This document shows, in pieces, positions 60,360 through 64,000 of a stretch of 64,000 nucleotides of DNA. The position numbers and the translations under genes are program-made. The first letter of the stretch is position 1, and the number at the start of each line of letters is the position of its first letter. The stretch is from Candidatus Bathyarchaeia archaeon (lineage in GTDB: Archaea; Thermoproteota; Bathyarchaeia; Bathyarchaeales; Bathycorpusculaceae). The stretch is from contig JASEET010000002.1 in assembly GCA_030019335.1 (NCBI GenBank), forward strand, positions 1 to 64,000, written 5' to 3'. The notes under the pieces are model-generated. The model saw only the letters and a program-made list of their open reading frames with translations. It made no database searches and was not told where the DNA came from.

Positions 60360-61703
60360 ATGAAAGGCTCTGTTAAAAGCTGGATTTTCCAGCCGGAATT
60401 CGAAAAAATGCCAAGAAATAAACTCGTGAAGCTGCAAGAAGAATGTCTCAGAAAAATTGCCAAGTACTGCTACGAAAAAGTTCCTGCCTACAGAAAGAAG
60501 TTTAAAGATGCTGGAATAACCCCCGATGATATAAAAACTCTGGATGACTTAGAGAAAATGCCTTTCACTGAAAAAGAAGACCTGCGGAAAGCATATCCAT
60601 ACGGAATGTTAGCCGCAGACCTAAGTAATGTTCTCGAGTTACACGCAAGCTCTGGAACAACCGGACATCCAACAACATGCGCATACACTAAAAGAGACCT
60701 AGAGGTCTGGTCAAAGGTCATGGCGAGGATATACGCTTCCGCTGGAACAAAGAAGGGCGACATCGTGCAAAACGCATATGGATATGGCTTATTCACTGGC
60801 GGCTTAGGCTTCCATTATGGAGCATTAGAAATAGGTGCAACAGTTTTGCCAATCGCATCAGGAGAAACAGAGCGACAGATAAGCCTTGCAAAAGAATATG
60901 GAACAACAATACTTGCATGTACGCCCACCTATGCAGCCCACATGGGTAGATACGCAAAAGAAAAAATGGGAATCGATCCGGCAAAGGAGCTTAAATGGAA
61001 AAGCGGATTGTTTGGCGCAGAAGCATGGTCTGAACAGCTAAGAGAAAGAATTGAAGAGCTTTTAGGACTGGAAGCCTTCGACATCTACGGCTTGTCAGAA
61101 GTGATTGGACCTGGTGTGTCTGTAGAATGTTCCGAGCATAATGGACTGCACATTCAAGAGGATCACTTCCTACCAGAAATAATCGACCCAATCACTGGTG
61201 AAAAAGTTGAAGAGGGCAAGACTGGAGAACTTGTGTTGACAACTTTGACTAGAGAATCAACGCCAGTTCTTAGGTTCAGAACAGGTGACACAACCTTTTT
61301 CAAAACTGACGAATGTTCATGTGGCAGAACTTTTGGAAAGATGGGCAGAGTTTTTGGAAGAGCAGATGACATGCTAAAAGTTAGGGGTGTCAAATTCTGG
61401 CCAAAAACCGTGGAACATGCACTTCTACATGTGAACGGAACCTCTGAAAACTATGAAATAATTATCGAAAGACCCGAAGAACTAGACATTATGACCCTGC
61501 GCTTAGAACCCAGCAGAGAACTCTTCGAAAGTACAAGCGGAGACTTATCAAAACTGCAAGCCCTGGCAAAAGAAATCGAAGAGCAAGTTAAATCCATTGT
61601 TGGTGTAAAAGCAAACGTTGAGCTAGTTCCGTGTGGAGCTTTACCAAGGTTCATGGGAAAAGCAAAAAGAGTAAAAGACCTAAGAAAAACATCTAAAATA
61701 TAA
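60360..61703 (+). CDS. paaK: phenylacetate-CoA ligase-family AMP-forming enzyme
   Basis: 447 residues. ADENYLATION motif: ELHASSGTTGHPTTCAYTKR near 94 is the P-loop-like A3; LKWKSGLFGAEAWSEQLRER near 213, FDIYGLSEVIGPGVSVECSE near 238, and VLRFRTGDTTFFKTDECSCG near 307 follow. The end ADDMLKVRGVKFWPKTVEHA near 337 is the hinge. Activates phenylacetate or another aryl acid to its CoA ester. Archaeal PaaK-type genes are often accompanied by indolepyruvate ferredoxin oxidoreductase, not seen here. Complete. Confidence 0.92.
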   Translation: MKGSVKSWIFQPEFEKMPRNKLVKLQEECLRKIAKYCYEKVPAYRKKFKDAGITPDDIKTLDDLEKMPFTEKEDLRKAYPYGMLAADLSNVLELHASSGTTGHPTTCAYTKRDLEVWSKVMARIYASAGTKKGDIVQNAYGYGLFTGGLGFHYGALEIGATVLPIASGETERQISLAKEYGTTILACTPTYAAHMGRYAKEKMGIDPAKELKWKSGLFGAEAWSEQLRERIEELLGLEAFDIYGLSEVIGPGVSVECSEHNGLHIQEDHFLPEIIDPITGEKVEEGKTGELVLTTLTRESTPVLRFRTGDTTFFKTDECSCGRTFGKMGRVFGRADDMLKVRGVKFWPKTVEHALLHVNGTSENYEIIIERPEELDIMTLRLEPSRELFESTSGDLSKLQALAKEIEEQVKSIVGVKANVELVPCGALPRFMGKAKRVKDLRKTSKI

Positions 61704-61710
61704 TTTAGAC

Positions 61711-61738
61711 GAAAGTTCGAACCTCTCCCGGGCTACCA
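61711..61738 (+). tRNA. orphan 3' fragment of a tRNA (T arm, acceptor strand, CCA)
   Basis: GAAAG (61711-61715), loop TTCGAAC (61716-61722), CTCTC (61723-61727), acceptor 3' strand CCGGGCT (61728-61734), A (61735), CCA (61736-61738). The T stem has one A-C mismatch. No matching 5' acceptor AGCCCGG or anticodon arm is found just upstream; the preceding bases end the paaK gene. This is the pattern of an attachment-site scar left in a tRNA 3' end by an integrated element, or of a tRNA half. Confidence 0.6.
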
Positions 61739-61875
61739 ACAAAACGGTCACATTTTGGCCGCAATTTGGATACAAAAAGGCTACGTTTTAACTTGCTATA
61801 GCATTGTGGAGTGATAGGCTTTTGGTGCGAAAGTTTTATTTTTTGATATATATGAAAAGATAGGAGAAAAATGAA

Positions 61876-62874
61876 TTGTTAAGGAAAGCTGTTTCAGGAA
61901 TAACGCTGACACTGCTGATAGCGAGCATGTTAACTTTGGCGTTTAACATTCAATTTGCCAAGACAAGTGATTCACTGAGCGTGGGTGTTTCGCCTAAAAC
62001 TGGGCCTCCGGGAACGATGGTCAGGGCTATGGTTCAGAACCCGCAGCCCAGACCTGATGATGAGTCGGTCAGACTCATATTCTACTTTAATAATGTGATT
62101 GTTGGGAATTATACATATTCTGTACGGTTCTCTTCGTGGAGTACCGCTTTCCGGGTTCCAGACATTGAGCCCGGAAAATACACCATTAAGGTTTTGCTCG
62201 TAGATTCAAACGCCACCGGCACGGCAACATTTACTGTTCTTCCGGCTCCTCCTCCCCCTAAAGCAGGTGTTATGGCTGGCGACTGGATAAAATATGATTA
62301 TGCAGTTACCGGGTGGCCTGCTGGACAGCCGTATCCGCTTTGGCTGAAGGTGGAGTTTCTTAGCGTTGCGGAAACAAACGCTACTATACAGGCGACCATG
62401 CACATGTCTGATGGAACAGAACAAAATGCAACGGTGCCTGTGGATGTTATGGCTGGAGGTCAAGCCCTTGGGCTTTCAGGATTCATCATCCCCGCCAACT
62501 ACACAGCTGGGTATTCCATTAATATGGGTGGAGCAGGCTTCACATTCCCAGTTACAATCGCTGGCGAAACCACAAGAACTTATGCTGGAGCAAGCAGAAC
62601 CGTTATCTATGCAAGCTTCTCGCAGTATGGAACCTACCTAACCTATTACTGGGATAAACAAACCGGAGTCATGGTGGAAGCATCTACAATTTCAGGCAGC
62701 ACAACCGGAACCGCTAAGGCAACAGAGACAAACATGTGGCAAGCTGCGCCAGGTTTTCCGATTGACCCGATAATACTTTCGGTTCTCATAGCAATAGTGA
62801 TAGTTATAGTCATAGCCATCTTTTTAGTGCGCAGGAAGAAAAAGCCAGCGGAAGCCCAGGGACCAGAAACATAA
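61876..62874 (+). CDS. secreted surface protein with C-terminal membrane anchor
   Basis: 332 residues. Signal peptide at about 5-30 (ISGITLTLLIASMLTLAF-like), then Ig-like strands SVGVSPKTGPPGTMVRAMVQ and YSVRFSSWSTAFRVPDIEPG, a Pro-rich linker APPPPK, a beta-rich domain with ADWIKYDYAVTGWPAGQPYP-like sequence, and a transmembrane anchor SVLIAIVIVIVIAIFLVRRK near the end. Several NxT sequons. TTG 61876 preceded by AGGAGAAAA; TTGATATATATG near 61846 is the probable TATA box. Cell-surface structural role inferred. Confidence 0.85.
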   Translation: MLRKAVSGITLTLLIASMLTLAFNIQFAKTSDSLSVGVSPKTGPPGTMVRAMVQNPQPRPDDESVRLIFYFNNVIVGNYTYSVRFSSWSTAFRVPDIEPGKYTIKVLLVDSNATGTATFTVLPAPPPPKAGVMAGDWIKYDYAVTGWPAGQPYPLWLKVEFLSVAETNATIQATMHMSDGTEQNATVPVDVMAGGQALGLSGFIIPANYTAGYSINMGGAGFTFPVTIAGETTRTYAGASRTVIYASFSQYGTYLTYYWDKQTGVMVEASTISGSTTGTAKATETNMWQAAPGFPIDPIILSVLIAIVIVIVIAIFLVRRKKKPAEAQGPET

Positions 62875-63074
62875 TCGCAAAACCCAGTTTAGCAACCCAA
62901 TCACCCAATGCACATTCAAGTCTCTTTCAGAGGAAAATGTATTTTAATGCTCCTCGGTTGAAATCTCTTTTTAAACTCATTTTGAGAACATTTTCCAGAA
63001 GGGAGAGCAAATCGAGTTTTAACGCCGATATTTTAAACCGATATTTGAACCTAAACCGAGATACCATTGTAAGA

Positions 63075-64000
63075 TTATTCTTTTTGAAGTTTGAGAAGGA
63101 TTTTTTCATAAAAATCCAGCGATTCTGGATTAATCAAGGCATCTCTATTCATAACCGGCTTACCATTCAATATGTTAGCAACAGCGCTCTCGACCTTCTT
63201 CATATTAAAAGTATACGGAATATCTGGCGCTTCAATGATTAAGGCTGGAACATGCCTTGGAGAAGCTTCCTCACGCAAAGCCTTCTTAATCTTGTTTTCT
63301 AAGTCTTCTGTCAATTGGAATCGCTGAGCAAGTTTGACAAAAAGGATAATACGCTGATCCCCCTTCCAATCCTGCCCAACAACCATACTGTCCGCAATTT
63401 CTTCAAATTTTTCCACCACACTGTATATTTCAGCTGGACCAATGCGCACTCCGGAAGGTTTTAAGGTGAAATCAGAGCGACCCAAGAAGGTTATTCCACC
63501 TGTGTCGCTATGAATTATGATCCAATCACCATGCCGCCAAACATTGGGATAAACACTAAAGTAAGCATCCCCATACTTTTTACCATCGAGATCGTCCCAG
63601 AAATAAAGGGGCATCGAAGGGGATGGAGCCTCACAAACAAGCTCTGCCTCTTGATCAACTACCGAATTTCCTTTCTCATCATACGCCTTCACCTTCATTC
63701 CTAAAGCTGGACCCTGCAATTCGCCAGCATACACGGGCTGGATTGGAGTCCCGGCGGCAAAACAACCATTGATATCGGTGCCTCCGGAGATAGAATTAAA
63801 GTGTAAATATTCTTTGATTTCCCGGTAAACGTACTCAAATCCTTCGGACGAAAGAGGTGAACCAGTTTGGGATATTTCTCTTAACGATGACAAATCATAA
63901 ACCTGTCCTGGTTTAGCTCCCACACTTCGGAGATAGTTGATGTAACTTGCACTGCAACCAAAAATGGTTATTTTTTCATCCTGAACTAATCTCCACAGGG
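63075..64000 (-). CDS. acetoacetyl-CoA synthetase (acetoacetate-CoA ligase), C-terminal part, start beyond the window
   Basis: The frame is open past the window edge (upstream codons DEKITIFGCSASYINYLRSV precede GAKPGQVYDLSSLRE). FNSISGGTDINGCFAAGTPI and QPVYAGELQGPALGMKVKAY are specific for acetoacetyl-CoA synthetases, followed by VYPNVWRHGDWIIIHSDTGG, ITFLGRSDFTLKPSGVRIGP (hinge) and a final FNMKKVESAVANILNGKPV with the catalytic lysine. Activates acetoacetate. The intergenic 62875-63074 shows nothing recognisable. Confidence 0.9.
   Translation of the reverse strand, partial: LWRLVQDEKITIFGCSASYINYLRSVGAKPGQVYDLSSLREISQTGSPLSSEGFEYVYREIKEYLHFNSISGGTDINGCFAAGTPIQPVYAGELQGPALGMKVKAYDEKGNSVVDQEAELVCEAPSPSMPLYFWDDLDGKKYGDAYFSVYPNVWRHGDWIIIHSDTGGITFLGRSDFTLKPSGVRIGPAEIYSVVEKFEEIADSMVVGQDWKGDQRIILFVKLAQRFQLTEDLENKIKKALREEASPRHVPALIIEAPDIPYTFNMKKVESAVANILNGKPVMNRDALINPESLDFYEKILLKLQKE

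Noticed and set aside
62927-63242. ORFs on both strands after the surface protein
   Set aside because: Low-complexity Phe/Lys/Arg frames that partly overlap the acetoacetyl-CoA synthetase end; no family.
1-64000. CRISPR array, rRNA operon or replication origin
   Set aside because: No regularly spaced repeats, no rRNA-like sequence and no Cdc6/Orc1 gene or clustered origin boxes were seen by eye.

Overview
The window reads as a chromosomal contig of an archaeon. Evidence: diphthamide synthase DphB, an intron-containing tRNA, CTP-dependent riboflavin kinase RibK and FAD synthetase RibL, the archaeal pantoate kinase / phosphopantothenate synthetase route to CoA, TATA-like promoters, short leaders and many TTG/GTG starts. 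A divided glycine decarboxylase, an E1/E2 2-oxoacid dehydrogenase, ADP-forming acyl-CoA synthetase, a methanogenesis-marker-8 homologue without other methanogenesis genes, and many small surface proteins fit a Bathyarchaeia-like (Thermoproteota) lineage. That placement is inference; no rRNA is present.

Layout. 1-5.8 kb is a degraded accessory stretch: an epimerase end, a frameshifted glycosyltransferase, a UPF0175/DUF3368-like toxin-antitoxin pair, broken winged-helix genes, a possible IS end and a terminase remnant. 5.8-11.2 kb: cobalamin adenosyltransferase, gcvPA-gcvPB, a DUF59 protein, marker 8, an OB-fold protein. 11.2-20.9 kb: a decayed methyltransferase, malic enzyme, DUF296, GNAT, a flippase-like membrane protein, radical SAM, an HD protein, a frameshifted isoprenylcysteine-methyltransferase-like gene, pyrG, and a NUDIX gene cut by an in-frame TAG. 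21.4-26.8 kb: two Zn-dehydrogenases and E2/E1-beta/E1-alpha. 27.2-37.4 kb: a TGS GTPase, cis-prenyltransferase, MTA phosphorylase-like enzyme, DUF373, Thg1, AcdB, a putative cobalamin uptake pair, M20 and HtpX peptidases. 37.4-39.1 kb: gene fragments around a PIN/AbrB pair. 39.2-42.2 kb: tRNA-Lys, dphB, ribL, rhomboid, ribK. 42.2-43.1 kb: a broken RelBE pair. 43.2-49.6 kb: a seven-gene CoA operon. 49.6-55.8 kb: DUF763, ferredoxin, membrane proteins, an ADP-ribosylglycohydrolase remnant, MFS plus a truncated radical SAM gene, and small regulators. 55.8-64 kb: two radical SAM proteins resembling the LipS1/LipS2 lipoyl synthase pair, a family-B polymerase lacking an evident exonuclease, phenylacetate-CoA ligase, a tRNA 3' fragment, a surface protein and acetoacetyl-CoA synthetase.

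How it fits together. Glycine decarboxylase and the E2 protein both work with lipoyl groups, and the two divergent radical SAM genes are good candidates to make them. The CoA operon encodes the steps from ketoisovalerate and aspartate to dephospho-CoA, which feeds the several CoA-ligase genes. Corrinoid use is suggested by the adenosyltransferase and the DUF4430/ECF-S pair.

Caution: at least eight genes carry a single frameshift or in-frame stop. Either the assembly has residual indel errors or this region carries many young pseudogenes; sequence alone cannot separate the two.
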